Assembly (NCBI GenBank): GCA_017476705.1
Contig: JAFUZI010000053.1
Coordinates: forward strand, 1-11,160
Direction: 5' to 3'
Source of the DNA: Bacilli bacterium
Lineage (GTDB): Bacteria > Bacillota_I > Bacilli_A > RF39 > UBA660
Length of the DNA stretch: 11,160 nucleotides
The notes under the pieces were generated by a model. The model did no database searches. It had not been told where the DNA came from and saw only the letters and a program-made list of their open reading frames with translations. Positions 1-6,092 of the stretch are shown here, piece after piece; within the stretch, counting starts at the first letter, position 1; each line of letters opens with the position of its first letter. The translations under genes and the position numbers were made by a program.

Positions 1-602
1 TATTGCATAAATACATCATTCCAAATTTCAACCCATCTCTCATCTTCAGGATCAAATTTTTCTGGAATTTCATCATCACTTCTAAAATAAAACATTTCAG
101 AATCTGGTCCACAAGGTCCAGTTTCTCCTGCTATCCAAAAGTTATCATCACGAGTTTTAGCAATTCTTTCTTCTTTAATTCCTAAACTTCTCCAAATATC
201 GTGAGCCTCACTATCAAAAGGAATTTCATCATTACCTGCAAATATAGTAACTGCAAGTCTTTCAACTGGGATTTTTAAAACTTCTGTTAAAAATTCTAAG
301 CTCCAAGTAATAGCTTCTTTTTTAAAATAGTCCCCTAGTGACCAATTACCAAGCATTTCAAAGAATGTATGATGATAAGTATCGCCAATATTTTCTAAGT
401 CATTTGTTCTAACACATTTTTGATAATCTGTAAGTCTTGTACCATATGGATGTTTAGCTCCCATTAAATATGGAATTAATGGTTGCATACCTGCAGTATT
501 AAATAAAACTGAAGGGTCATTTTCTGGAACAACAGGGCTACTTGGTATTTGTTTATGTCCCTTACTTACAAAGAAATTTATATATAAGTCTTTAAGATTC
601 AT
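1..602 (-). CDS. alaS: Alanyl-tRNA synthetase, N-terminal part (runs off the left edge)
   Basis: Class II synthetase that charges tRNA-Ala with alanine in the cytoplasm. I translated the minus strand by hand from the ATG at 602-600 and 200 open codons run to the window edge. The protein opens MNLKDLYINFFVSKGHKQIP and has motif 1 (FNTAGMQPLIPYL, about residues 34-46), then NDLENIG, then HHTFFEMLGNWSLGDYFK (about 78-95), which is diagnostic of AlaS, and later DNFWIAGETGPCGPDSE. AGGAGGT lies six bases before the ATG. The gene starts inside the end of the upstream kinase gene (11-base overlap, 592-602), so the two are probably translationally coupled. The sequence is not the common bacterial type: the usual [23 protein letters not shown] stretch is shortened, and GPCGPCSE reads GPCGPDSE. 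The aminoacylation core is clear; the tRNA-recognition, editing and C-Ala domains are outside the window. Confidence 0.96.
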   Translation of the reverse strand, partial: MNLKDLYINFFVSKGHKQIPSSPVVPENDPSVLFNTAGMQPLIPYLMGAKHPYGTRLTDYQKCVRTNDLENIGDTYHHTFFEMLGNWSLGDYFKKEAITWSLEFLTEVLKIPVERLAVTIFAGNDEIPFDSEAHDIWRSLGIKEERIAKTRDDNFWIAGETGPCGPDSEMFYFRSDDEIPEKFDPEDERWVEIWNDVFMQ

Positions 603-1149
603 GTTGTACCTCCTCTAACATTTTACTAACTTTTTTATCCAAATCAGAAATAGTACCATCATTAATTAATACATAATCAAATTTATCATAATCGTCTAAA
701 TCAATTTCTGTTTGATGCTTTTTTTGTTCTTCAGATAGACCATTATCAAAATTAGGCCTAACAATTCGAATGGCATATATATTATCAAACTTATTTCTTG
801 GAATGTCAATCTCTATTTTTAATCTTACATCACTAATCGTAATGATATCAAAAAAATATGAGTAAACTTTTATATCTTCAACTAATTTTTTTACAAAAAA
901 GTCACTACCTAATTCTTTTCTAATTATATCTGTGCCAAGAATTTGTAATAACTCTCTTGGCTTAGTTTCTTCTCTTCCATCCCAACCTGATATTTTTTTA
1001 GCATATTCTTTTATATAAGATGAATATTGAAGATTAATTACTTTTAAACCTTTTAATTCAAGATTTTTTTTAATAAACCCAGCTGTTGTATCTTTTCCAG
1101 CTTGTGCTTTACCACTAATTAAAAATATTTTAGAGCATTTACTTTTCAC
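592..1149 (-). CDS. P-loop nucleotide kinase, deoxynucleoside monophosphate kinase-like
   Basis: A protein of about 185 residues, probably a cytoplasmic kinase that phosphorylates a (deoxy)nucleoside monophosphate with ATP. The Walker A loop GKAQAGKDT lies near the N-terminus. Further on come SDVR (about residues 106-109), IRIVRP, an HQTE motif and DYVLINDGT near the C-terminus. This order of an S-D-V-R motif, an H-x-[ST]-E motif and an N-D-G-T end fits the phage T4 gene 1-like dNMP kinase family; dephospho-CoA kinase and adenylate kinase are the next best P-loop relatives. Start choice: the open frame reaches a GTG at 1158, but that GTG abuts its AGGA. A second GTG at 1149 sits eight bases after AGGAG, so I use it. 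The ribosome binding site overlaps the stop of the AI-2E gene, and the 3' end overlaps alaS by 11 bases, so the three genes form an operon. The substrate is not determined by the sequence. Confidence 0.75.
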   Translation of the reverse strand: MKSKCSKIFLISGKAQAGKDTTAGFIKKNLELKGLKVINLQYSSYIKEYAKKISGWDGREETKPRELLQILGTDIIRKELGSDFFVKKLVEDIKVYSYFFDIITISDVRLKIEIDIPRNKFDNIYAIRIVRPNFDNGLSEEQKKHQTEIDLDDYDKFDYVLINDGTISDLDKKVSKMLEEVQHES

Positions 1150-1160
1150 AATAATCACTC

Positions 1161-2309
1161 CTATACATTTTCAAATAAATCTATATTTAGTTTACCCATT
1201 ATAAAGACTATAATTGATTTTAAAACAGCAATTAATGGTGTTGATATAACCATACCAATTATACCAAAGAAATGTCCAAATATAAGTAATCCAACGATAA
1301 TAGTTACAGGATGTAATTTTGTAGTTTTACTCATTATAACAGGTTGCATAAAATTACCCTCTAAAAATTGAATTACTACAATTGATATAAGTGTCAAAAT
1401 ACCAGTTATTGGGTTTTTTGCAAATCCAACAATTACAGCAGGTATTCCACCGATATAAGGCCCAGCATATGGTATAACATTTGTAATACCACAGAAAAGT
1501 CCAAATAAAAGTGGGGCTCTAAGTCCAACAAGAACAAATGCTATTGATGTAATAACAAACACAAAGAATGCATCTATCAACGCTCCATTAATAAACTTTC
1601 TAAGTGAATTATTAACTTCATCGCCTAACTCTTTAGCATCTTTTTGATATTTTTTAGGTAGAAGTGTTATTAAAAGTTCTCCAGCATTTTCAAATCCCAT
1701 AAGTAAGTAAAAGCCTATAATTAATCCAATTACAAACGTACCTAATCCTGATACAAATACTTTAACAGTATTTACAGCTGTATCTGGAAGAGTTGTAGTA
1801 AGTGAAGTTGAAAAATCTTCCATTTTAGCAAATACATTAGACTTAATAACATCAGCATTAAATCCATCAATTTTATTTAATTTAACTAATATATCTGATA
1901 TCCATTCTTTAACACTTTCAAAAATAGATGGGAGTGTTTGAATAAAATCATTAATTTGATCTCTCAATATTGGAAGTATTGAGCCAACTAAAAGTCCTAT
2001 TAATCCTAAAAAGACAATATATATAATAGTTGTACCTAGTGATCTTTTAATACCTTTTTTTTGAAGTTTTTTTACCATTGGAGCAAATAACCAAGCTATA
2101 AATAGACCAATAAATAAAGGAGCTAATATTTTTAATATAACAATTATTAAACTTTTAATATGTAATTCCTTAAACAATCTAATTATAAAGAATAATGCAA
2201 CAATTATAATAAAAATATATGCAATTTTTAAAATGCTATCTAATAAACTGACTGCCTCGTTTACTTTTTCAATATCTAATTCTTTATTATTTTTTATTTT
2301 TTTAAACAT
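1161..2309 (-). CDS. AI-2E family membrane transporter
   Basis: Polytopic inner-membrane protein of 382 residues from the AI-2E (PerM/UPF0118) family. Members include AI-2 exporters (TqsA) and Na+/H+ antiporters, so the substrate here is unknown. Two hydrophobic segments lie near the N-terminus, then a pair around residues 97-120, a long soluble stretch (about 120-175), and a C-terminal bundle of about five segments. The family-typical stretch NVIPYAGPYIGGIPAVIVGF and a late ending with GLLIFGHFFGIIGMVISTPL are both present. The open frame extends upstream to 2348, but those 13 codons run through a terminator T-tract and a promoter. The ATG at 2309-2307 has AGGTGA just upstream and begins MFKKIKNNKELD, so it is taken as the start. 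It is first in an operon with the dNMP-kinase-like gene, whose ribosome binding site overlaps its stop, and alaS. Confidence 0.92.
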   Translation of the reverse strand: MFKKIKNNKELDIEKVNEAVSLLDSILKIAYIFIIIVALFFIIRLFKELHIKSLIIVILKILAPLFIGLFIAWLFAPMVKKLQKKGIKRSLGTTIIYIVFLGLIGLLVGSILPILRDQINDFIQTLPSIFESVKEWISDILVKLNKIDGFNADVIKSNVFAKMEDFSTSLTTTLPDTAVNTVKVFVSGLGTFVIGLIIGFYLLMGFENAGELLITLLPKKYQKDAKELGDEVNNSLRKFINGALIDAFFVFVITSIAFVLVGLRAPLLFGLFCGITNVIPYAGPYIGGIPAVIVGFAKNPITGILTLISIVVIQFLEGNFMQPVIMSKTTKLHPVTIIVGLLIFGHFFGIIGMVISTPLIAVLKSIIVFIMGKLNIDLFENV

Positions 2310-2320
2310 AAAATCACCTA

Positions 2321-2331
2321 ATATTATTATA
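2321..2331 (-). promoter_or_regulatory. Extended -10 promoter for the AI-2E gene operon
   Basis: On the minus strand TGC-TATAAT (TATAAT at 2331-2326) follows directly after the T-tract of the preceding terminator. A 17-base spacer would put TTTATA at the -35 position, a weak match, so the TG extension probably matters. Transcription would start near 2319, leaving about ten bases before the ATG with AGGTGA at the very 5' end. This is a motif call only. Confidence 0.6.
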
Positions 2332-2333
2332 GC

Positions 2334-2384
2334 AAAAAAAAGCGTCAATATAAACCTTTAATTAACAAGTTAAAGTTTATTGAC
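2334..2384 (-). terminator. Rho-independent terminator after the 32-aa SOS-type gene
   Basis: The minus strand has an imperfect inverted repeat (arms 2384-2370 and 2361-2344, with small bulges; loop of eight bases) followed after GC by eight T residues (2341-2334). It begins five bases after the stop of the 32-codon gene and separates that gene from the AI-2E operon, supporting the small gene as its own transcription unit. Confidence 0.75.
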
Positions 2385-2388
2385 ACAT

Positions 2389-2487
2389 TTAATAATTTAG
2401 ACCAGATAAATATAAAACTCCAATAACAAATAACATTGCAATAATCATTGTTTTACTTTCTACCAAATCTTTAAATACATATACCAT
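2389..2487 (-). CDS. 32-aa single-pass membrane peptide, divergent from lexA, predicted SOS-induced
   Basis: I do not recognise this peptide by sequence. It is 32 codons, ATG 2487-2485 to TAA 2391-2389. Residues 1-12 are a short charged stretch (K6, D7, E10, K12). Residues 13-30 are almost wholly hydrophobic (MIIAMLFVIGVLYL core), long enough for one membrane span, and the tail is only Asn-Tyr. There is no signal-peptidase site, lipobox or LysM domain. It is convincing as a gene because every signal is present: AAAGGA eight bases before the ATG, a TTGACA-17-TAATAT promoter, a LexA operator inside that promoter, and a terminator five bases after the stop. Position and control match yneA/sosA, the SOS cell-division inhibitors divergent from lexA in other Bacillota. 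Its size is closer to SidA (29 residues, Caulobacter) or the LexA-controlled toxin TisB. A role in halting division or acting on the membrane during DNA damage is inference. Confidence 0.8.
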   Translation of the reverse strand: MVYVFKDLVESKTMIIAMLFVIGVLYLSGLNY

Positions 2488-2511
2488 AAAATCATTCCTT
2501 TCATCATCTAC

Positions 2512-2540
2512 ATATTAACACGAACAAAAATTCGTGTCAA
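2512..2540 (-). promoter_or_regulatory. LexA-controlled sigma-A promoter of the 32-aa gene
   Basis: On the minus strand TTGACA (2540-2535), a 17-base spacer and TAATAT (2517-2512) form a near-consensus promoter, with the ATG 24 bases beyond the -10 box. The 14-base LexA operator fills most of the spacer, so bound LexA would block RNA polymerase directly. Confidence 0.87.
2521..2534. promoter_or_regulatory. LexA operator (SOS box) 1
   Basis: CGAACAAAAATTCG matches the Gram-positive SOS box CGAACRNRYGTTYG at 12 of 14 positions, with both half-sites recognisable. It lies between the -35 and -10 boxes of the leftward promoter. Its centre is 29 bases from that of operator 2. Confidence 0.88.
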
Positions 2541-2549
2541 CACTTTTAA

Positions 2550-2563
2550 CGAACAAAAGTTTG
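2550..2563. promoter_or_regulatory. LexA operator (SOS box) 2
   Basis: CGAACAAAAGTTTG matches CGAACRNRYGTTYG at 13 of 14 positions. Its last three bases overlap the first three bases of the lexA -35 box (2561-2566), the expected place for autoregulation of lexA. Confidence 0.92.
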
Positions 2564-2589
2564 ACTTTACACTTTTTTTATGATATTAT
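2561..2589 (+). promoter_or_regulatory. lexA promoter
   Basis: TTGACT (2561-2566), a 17-base spacer and TATTAT (2584-2589) make a good sigma-A promoter. AGGAGGT at 2607-2613 then precedes the ATG at 2618. LexA on operator 2 would cover the -35 box. Confidence 0.87.
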
Positions 2590-2617
2590 TTATATGTAAA
2601 GTTAAAAGGAGGTTTAT

Positions 2618-3235
2618 ATGGAAAAACTAACTAAAAGACAAGAAGATATATTAGACTATATTAAAAAGTACATAGTTGCACATGGCTTCCCACCTACTAT
2701 AAGAGAAATTGGTACTGCACTTAATTTATCAAGTCCAGCAACAATACATGCGCACCTTGCTAATTTAGAGAAAAAAGGTTTTATTAAAAAACAAGACTCA
2801 AAAAATAGAACTTTAGAATTACTTGTGGATAATGAATACGATGTAAAAGATGAGCTTACTTTAGAAGTCCCACTTTTAGGAAAAATTACTGCTGGAAACC
2901 CAATAGAAGCAATTGAACATCCTGATGAATACTTTCCTATACCATCATATCTAATTCCAAAAGGAAAAGATGTATTTACTCTTAATGTACATGGCGAAAG
3001 TATGATTAATGCTGGTATTCTTGACGGAGATATAGTAATTGTTGAAAAAACTAATACTGCAAGGAATGGTCAAATAGTTGTTGCAATGACTGATGAAAAC
3101 GAAGTAACCCTTAAAACTTTCTATAAAGAAAATGATCATTTTAGACTTCAACCAGAAAATGATTCTATGGAACCATTTATATTTAAAAATATAACTATAC
3201 TTGGTATAGCTATTGGATTATATAGAAAAATATAG
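2618..3235 (+). CDS. lexA: LexA repressor, self-cleaving SOS regulator
   Basis: Transcriptional repressor of the DNA-damage response. It binds SOS boxes as a dimer and cuts itself when RecA is activated. Length (205 residues) is typical. Residues 1-68 are the winged helix-turn-helix domain (opens MEKLTKRQEDILDYI; recognition region LSSPATIHAHL). The cleavage site is Ala92-Gly93 in KITAGNP. The peptidase domain has the nucleophile Ser128 in HGESM and the general base Lys166 in VTLKTF, so it should be cleavage-competent. The start is set by AGGAGGT five bases upstream. It is the only plus-strand gene here and has its own promoter with an SOS box. A second SOS box controls the divergent 32-codon gene. 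Its TAG stop lies inside the 5' arm of its terminator hairpin. Confidence 0.98.
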   Translation: MEKLTKRQEDILDYIKKYIVAHGFPPTIREIGTALNLSSPATIHAHLANLEKKGFIKKQDSKNRTLELLVDNEYDVKDELTLEVPLLGKITAGNPIEAIEHPDEYFPIPSYLIPKGKDVFTLNVHGESMINAGILDGDIVIVEKTNTARNGQIVVAMTDENEVTLKTFYKENDHFRLQPENDSMEPFIFKNITILGIAIGLYRKI

Positions 3236-3255
3236 CATTAGTGCTATATTTTTTT
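3226..3255. terminator. Bidirectional terminator between lexA and the lipoprotein gene
   Basis: Perfect inverted repeat: arms 3226-3237 and 3242-3253 around the four-base loop TTAG, with core TATAGCA/TGCTATA. On the plus strand it runs into seven T residues (3249-3255); on the minus strand into five. It serves the two convergent units and includes the lexA stop codon. Confidence 0.9.
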
Positions 3256-3955
3256 AATGATTATTTTTAAATTTTTCATACCATGATTTAACTTTAATTT
3301 TTTGATCATTATATATACTTCCAGCCGTATTAGTCAAATCTCCGCCAGTTTCTTTTAAACTTTCTTTAAATTCTTCTATATTATTTAATGATTCATCACT
3401 TAAAGATGACTTAACATTATCAATCATATTATTATATTTATCAGAAGTCCAATTTGTAGCTTTATCATATTTAGCTTTGAAATCTTCTTTATAATTAGGA
3501 TATTTACTAGATATAATTGAATCTATTTCAGCTAAATCTGACAAAATAGTTTTTTTAGTTTCTTCTTTTAATTCATCATACTCTATATTATATATCTTTC
3601 CATCATAAAATATAAAATCTGTTATAGTTATAAATAAATCAATTGCTTTTTCTTTATATTTATTTAAATCAGTTGTTTTATTTAATTCATCTTTTTTATC
3701 CTTAATGATTTTTAACACCATTTCATCCTTGTCATCTATATTTACATTTGAACTAGTTTCATCATATTCGATTTGATAATTATTTTTTTCTATTGCTTCA
3801 TTCGAATCATCAATAATTTCATTAACTTCAGATTCATTTATAACAGTAGATTTATTATACTCATCAGTATTTTTACTACAAGAACATAACACTAGGGAGC
3901 TTGCACCAATAATTAATAAACTTTTATAAAATTTCACATTTTTCAATTTTCTCAT
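3254..3955 (-). CDS. Predicted lipoprotein of unknown function
   Basis: I do not recognise a family. The N-terminus has Lys/Arg-rich residues, a hydrophobic stretch (SLLIIGASSLVL) and a lipobox ending L-C-S-C26, so it should be exported and lipid-anchored on the outer face of the membrane. An acidic, Asn/Ser-rich linker follows (about 27-75). The rest, about 160 residues, is highly charged and probably helical, with many Lys, Glu and Asp and no Cys. The start is uncertain. The ATG at 3955-3953 abuts AAAGGA with no spacer, whereas a TTG three codons later (3946-3944) sits nine bases after it and still leaves a good signal peptide, so the TTG may be the real start. The gene overlaps the 3' end of queH by 32 bases (23 with the TTG start), implying co-transcription. 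A link to queuosine is not implied. Confidence 0.85.
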   Translation of the reverse strand: MRKLKNVKFYKSLLIIGASSLVLCSCSKNTDEYNKSTVINESEVNEIIDDSNEAIEKNNYQIEYDETSSNVNIDDKDEMVLKIIKDKKDELNKTTDLNKYKEKAIDLFITITDFIFYDGKIYNIEYDELKEETKKTILSDLAEIDSIISSKYPNYKEDFKAKYDKATNWTSDKYNNMIDNVKSSLSDESLNNIEEFKESLKETGGDLTNTAGSIYNDQKIKVKSWYEKFKNNH

Positions 3956-4556
3956 TCCTTTCTATTTTAGAATATATACACCCACAATAGTCTTGTCTAT
4001 ATAAATTATATTCACGAGATAACTCTATGCTTCTTTTATAACCATTATTTTTTTTAAAGTCTGAATATAAATATTTAACTCCATATTGATGACTTAACTC
4101 TTCTCCTATTTTATTTAACACTTGGCTATTTTTATAAGGACTAACAGTTAGAGTTGTTCCAAAAAAATCATAGTTATTATCACGTGCTACTTGTGCAGTT
4201 TTTTCAAGTCTCATTCGATAGCATTTAAAGCATCGTTCCCCACCTTCAGGCACATGTTCTAGTCCTTTAGCAATACTTAAAAAATCATTATAATCATACC
4301 CAACATCTATAAAATCTAGTTTATTAATAGAATTAAATTCACTAATAAATTTAATTTGTTCAGCTTTTCTTTTTTCATATTCTTCTATTGGAGAGATATT
4401 TGGATTATAGTATATAACAGTTATATCAAAATAATTAGATAAATATTCTATGCAGCGAGATGAACAAGGGGCACAACAAGAATGAAGTAATAATCTTGGT
4501 GTATAGTCCAATTTTTCTACTAATTCTTCCAATTTTTTTTGATAATTAATATTCAT
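3924..4556 (-). CDS. queH: Epoxyqueuosine reductase QueH
   Basis: Reduces epoxyqueuosine to queuosine in the anticodon wobble position of tRNAs for Tyr, His, Asp and Asn. It is the cobalamin-independent alternative to QueG (family formerly DUF208). Length is 210 residues. The N-terminus carries LLLHSCCAPCSS with Cys27, Cys28 and Cys31. A central GGERCFKCYRMRL has Cys109 and Cys112, and the C-terminal YRQDYCGC has Cys191 and Cys193. This set of cysteines is the family hallmark and includes the iron-sulfur ligands and redox-active pair. The ATG at 4556 follows GGAGGG by seven bases. Its own promoter lies just upstream. No preQ1 riboswitch is visible; the leader is too short. No other queuosine genes are in the window, so the organism presumably makes or salvages the precursor from genes elsewhere. 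Confidence 0.96.
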   Translation of the reverse strand: MNINYQKKLEELVEKLDYTPRLLLHSCCAPCSSRCIEYLSNYFDITVIYYNPNISPIEEYEKRKAEQIKFISEFNSINKLDFIDVGYDYNDFLSIAKGLEHVPEGGERCFKCYRMRLEKTAQVARDNNYDFFGTTLTVSPYKNSQVLNKIGEELSHQYGVKYLYSDFKKNNGYKRSIELSREYNLYRQDYCGCIYSKIERNEKIEKCEIL

Positions 4557-4581
4557 AATTAACCCTCCATTTCGTTAATAT

Positions 4582-4610
4582 ATTATAAAATAAATTATAT
4601 TTAAAAGCAA
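4582..4610 (-). promoter_or_regulatory. Promoter of queH and the lipoprotein gene
   Basis: On the minus strand TTGCTT (4610-4605), a 17-base spacer and TATAAT (4587-4582) form a good sigma-A promoter, 25 bases before the queH ATG and directly after the terminator of the preceding operon. Confidence 0.75.
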
Positions 4611-4611
4611 A

Positions 4612-4635
4612 TTAAAAAGAGCATTAAACTCTTTT
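4612..4635 (-). terminator. Terminator of the cysteine desulfurase/thiol operon
   Basis: On the minus strand AAAAGAG (4635-4629) and CTCTTTT (4621-4615) form a seven-base-pair stem around a seven-base loop, followed by a short T-rich tail. The TAA stop of the upstream membrane protein gene overlaps the 5' arm. Confidence 0.75.
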
Positions 4636-5839
4636 AAAACTTAAGCATTAATATGTTAGGTGCAAATATCATTAAAATTCCTAAGATAAGCATAAGTATT
4701 CCACCTATTAAATGTGAATATTTATTATATTTATTAGAAATACCAGTAACTTCTAGAGTTACCATAGCAATTAAAAATACAATAATATCATCTAACATAT
4801 AAAAAATTATATATAAAAGCATTGCTAAAAAATATCCAACACTACTTAAATTATGTAAAGCTAAAATTTCCGCATATAAAACAGGCCATCCAGCTGAGCA
4901 TACAAATTCAATAGCGTTTATAGAAAATGCAAGTCCTATAAGACCGATACTAGCGATAATAAAGTTTTGTTCGCTCATGTATTTTTTTATACGCATCATT
5001 ATTTTTTTTCTTTTTTCTTTATCAGTAACTTCACAACCAACTTCACTATTTTTAGATTTTATAAATCCACTAAAATTCCAGACTGATCCTATTATTGCAA
5101 TAATACCCACCAATTTAAGAACAAACGTTGATTGAGTAATAGATAAAACACTTATCCAAGCACCCATAAATAGCATATAAACAAGTCCAGATGCAATTAA
5201 GAATACTAAACCTAATCCAATTCTTTTTTTCTTATCTTTAACAGATATTAACATACTTACTAAAAAAATTAATACCCACATAGCACATGGATTAAAACCA
5301 TCAATACTACCAAATATAATAGCAACAATTGGAATAGATACTTTACTTTTATTAACTTTTCCTATAACTGGTAATTTAATTAAATCATCATCAGATTTTT
5401 TTTCTTTTAAAATATCTTCTGCTTTATAATTATTAATATCTACAACTTCACCAGTTTCCTCTACGATAGAAACTAAATCATAATAATCTTCATTCTGATA
5501 TTTATCAACAAAATGAATTATTTGATCTTTAATAGAATCACTATAACCAGTAAGTCCTACATCCCCTATTACAGTATAAGGTACATAATTATTAATGCTT
5601 CCAATAGATTTTTTTACCAAATCAAGCAAATTAGCATTATTAATATTTCTAGTTACTTCAAACATTCTGACTCTTACATTACTATTTTCTTTTACATATT
5701 CATTTAAAAATTTTTCTTCAGCTTGGCAATGTGGGCAAGTTTCACTATAAAATAAATTTATAGTTATCTCTTTAGCGCTTACACACCCAGCAATAAAAAA
5801 TAGCGTTAATGAAAATAGAAAATATTTTATATATTTCAT
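4634..5839 (-). CDS. Membrane thiol redox protein: exported CPHC thioredoxin-fold domain fused to a CcdA/DsbD-like domain
   Basis: A 401-residue protein likely to move reducing equivalents across the membrane and present them on the outer surface. Residues 1-22 are a signal segment ending in a lipobox-like I-A-G-C19. A glutaredoxin/thioredoxin-like domain follows (about 24-120), with active site SETCPHC (Cys35, Cys38). After a charged linker (about 130-165) come about six membrane segments. The first holds GFNPC185 and a later one EFVC314SAGWP; these two membrane cysteines correspond to the redox pair of CcdA/DsbD. Basic loops (KDKKKR; KEKRKK) are probably cytoplasmic. The gene follows the small thioredoxin gene with an ATGA overlap and has GAGGGA six bases before the ATG. 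It is close to DsbD in logic, but no cytochrome c genes are nearby, so the target is unknown: possibly exported thiol proteins or methionine sulfoxide reductases. Confidence 0.85.
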   Translation of the reverse strand: MKYIKYFLFSLTLFFIAGCVSAKEITINLFYSETCPHCQAEEKFLNEYVKENSNVRVRMFEVTRNINNANLLDLVKKSIGSINNYVPYTVIGDVGLTGYSDSIKDQIIHFVDKYQNEDYYDLVSIVEETGEVVDINNYKAEDILKEKKSDDDLIKLPVIGKVNKSKVSIPIVAIIFGSIDGFNPCAMWVLIFLVSMLISVKDKKKRIGLGLVFLIASGLVYMLFMGAWISVLSITQSTFVLKLVGIIAIIGSVWNFSGFIKSKNSEVGCEVTDKEKRKKIMMRIKKYMSEQNFIIASIGLIGLAFSINAIEFVCSAGWPVLYAEILALHNLSSVGYFLAMLLYIIFYMLDDIIVFLIAMVTLEVTGISNKYNKYSHLIGGILMLILGILMIFAPNILMLKF

Positions 5840-6090
5840 AAAATTCCCTCAACTTCCTCAAAGAACTCTTTTTCAGATTTTTCTCCAATAATTCTTTTTA
5901 CCTCAACATTTTCTTTATAAATAATTATAATAGGTAATATTTCACCAGCATTATATTCATCAATATCGTCCATATCATAGTCTAATTCAACATATTCAAA
6001 ATTATTATATTTGTCTTTTAATTTTTTCCATAGCTTATTCATTATAATACAACTAACGCACCAAGTAGATGAAATTCTAACAAACTTCAT
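5836..6090 (-). CDS. Small thioredoxin-like protein (WCVSC)
   Basis: An 84-residue minimal thioredoxin fold. The active site is TWCVSC (Cys11, Cys14) at the start of the first long helix, with Leu-Pro53 in the position of the cis-proline. There is no signal peptide, so it should be cytoplasmic. The WCVxC form recalls the C-terminal domain of DsbD as well as small thioredoxins. Two bases separate it from the cysteine desulfurase stop, and no Shine-Dalgarno sequence is visible, so translation probably depends on reinitiation by ribosomes from the upstream gene. Its TGA stop overlaps the next ATG (ATGA). The likely role, inferred from context, is to supply electrons to the CcdA-like membrane partner or to reduce the desulfurase persulfide. 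Confidence 0.87.
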   Translation of the reverse strand: MKFVRISSTWCVSCIIMNKLWKKLKDKYNNFEYVELDYDMDDIDEYNAGEILPIIIIYKENVEVKRIIGEKSEKEFFEEVEGIL

Positions 6091-6092
6091 AA

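Noticed and set aside
2310..2348. N-terminal extension of the AI-2E gene to an upstream ATG at 2348
   Set aside because: The 13 extra codons run through a terminator T-tract and the -10 promoter box and have no ribosome binding site. The ATG at 2309 has AGGTGA.
2343..2348. TTGACG (minus strand) with TAATAT at 2326-2321 as an alternative AI-2E promoter
   Set aside because: The hexamers and 16-base spacing are acceptable, but TTGACG is part of the terminator stem and transcription would begin about five bases before the ATG, losing the ribosome binding site. The extended -10 box five bases upstream is preferred.
2951..3151. 66-codon open frame antisense to lexA
   Set aside because: It is a shadow of the conserved lexA peptidase domain; no ribosome binding site or promoter was recognised for it.
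4557..4633. preQ1 riboswitch upstream of queH
   Set aside because: The leader between the predicted start site and the ATG is about 20 bases, too short for the aptamer, and no pseudoknot-like pattern was found.
5836..5839. TGA read as Trp (Mycoplasma code), which would extend the small thioredoxin
   Set aside because: Trp is encoded by TGG throughout (for example in the CPHC-CcdA protein), the next gene starts in another frame with a normal ATGA overlap, and other genes end in TAA or TAG.
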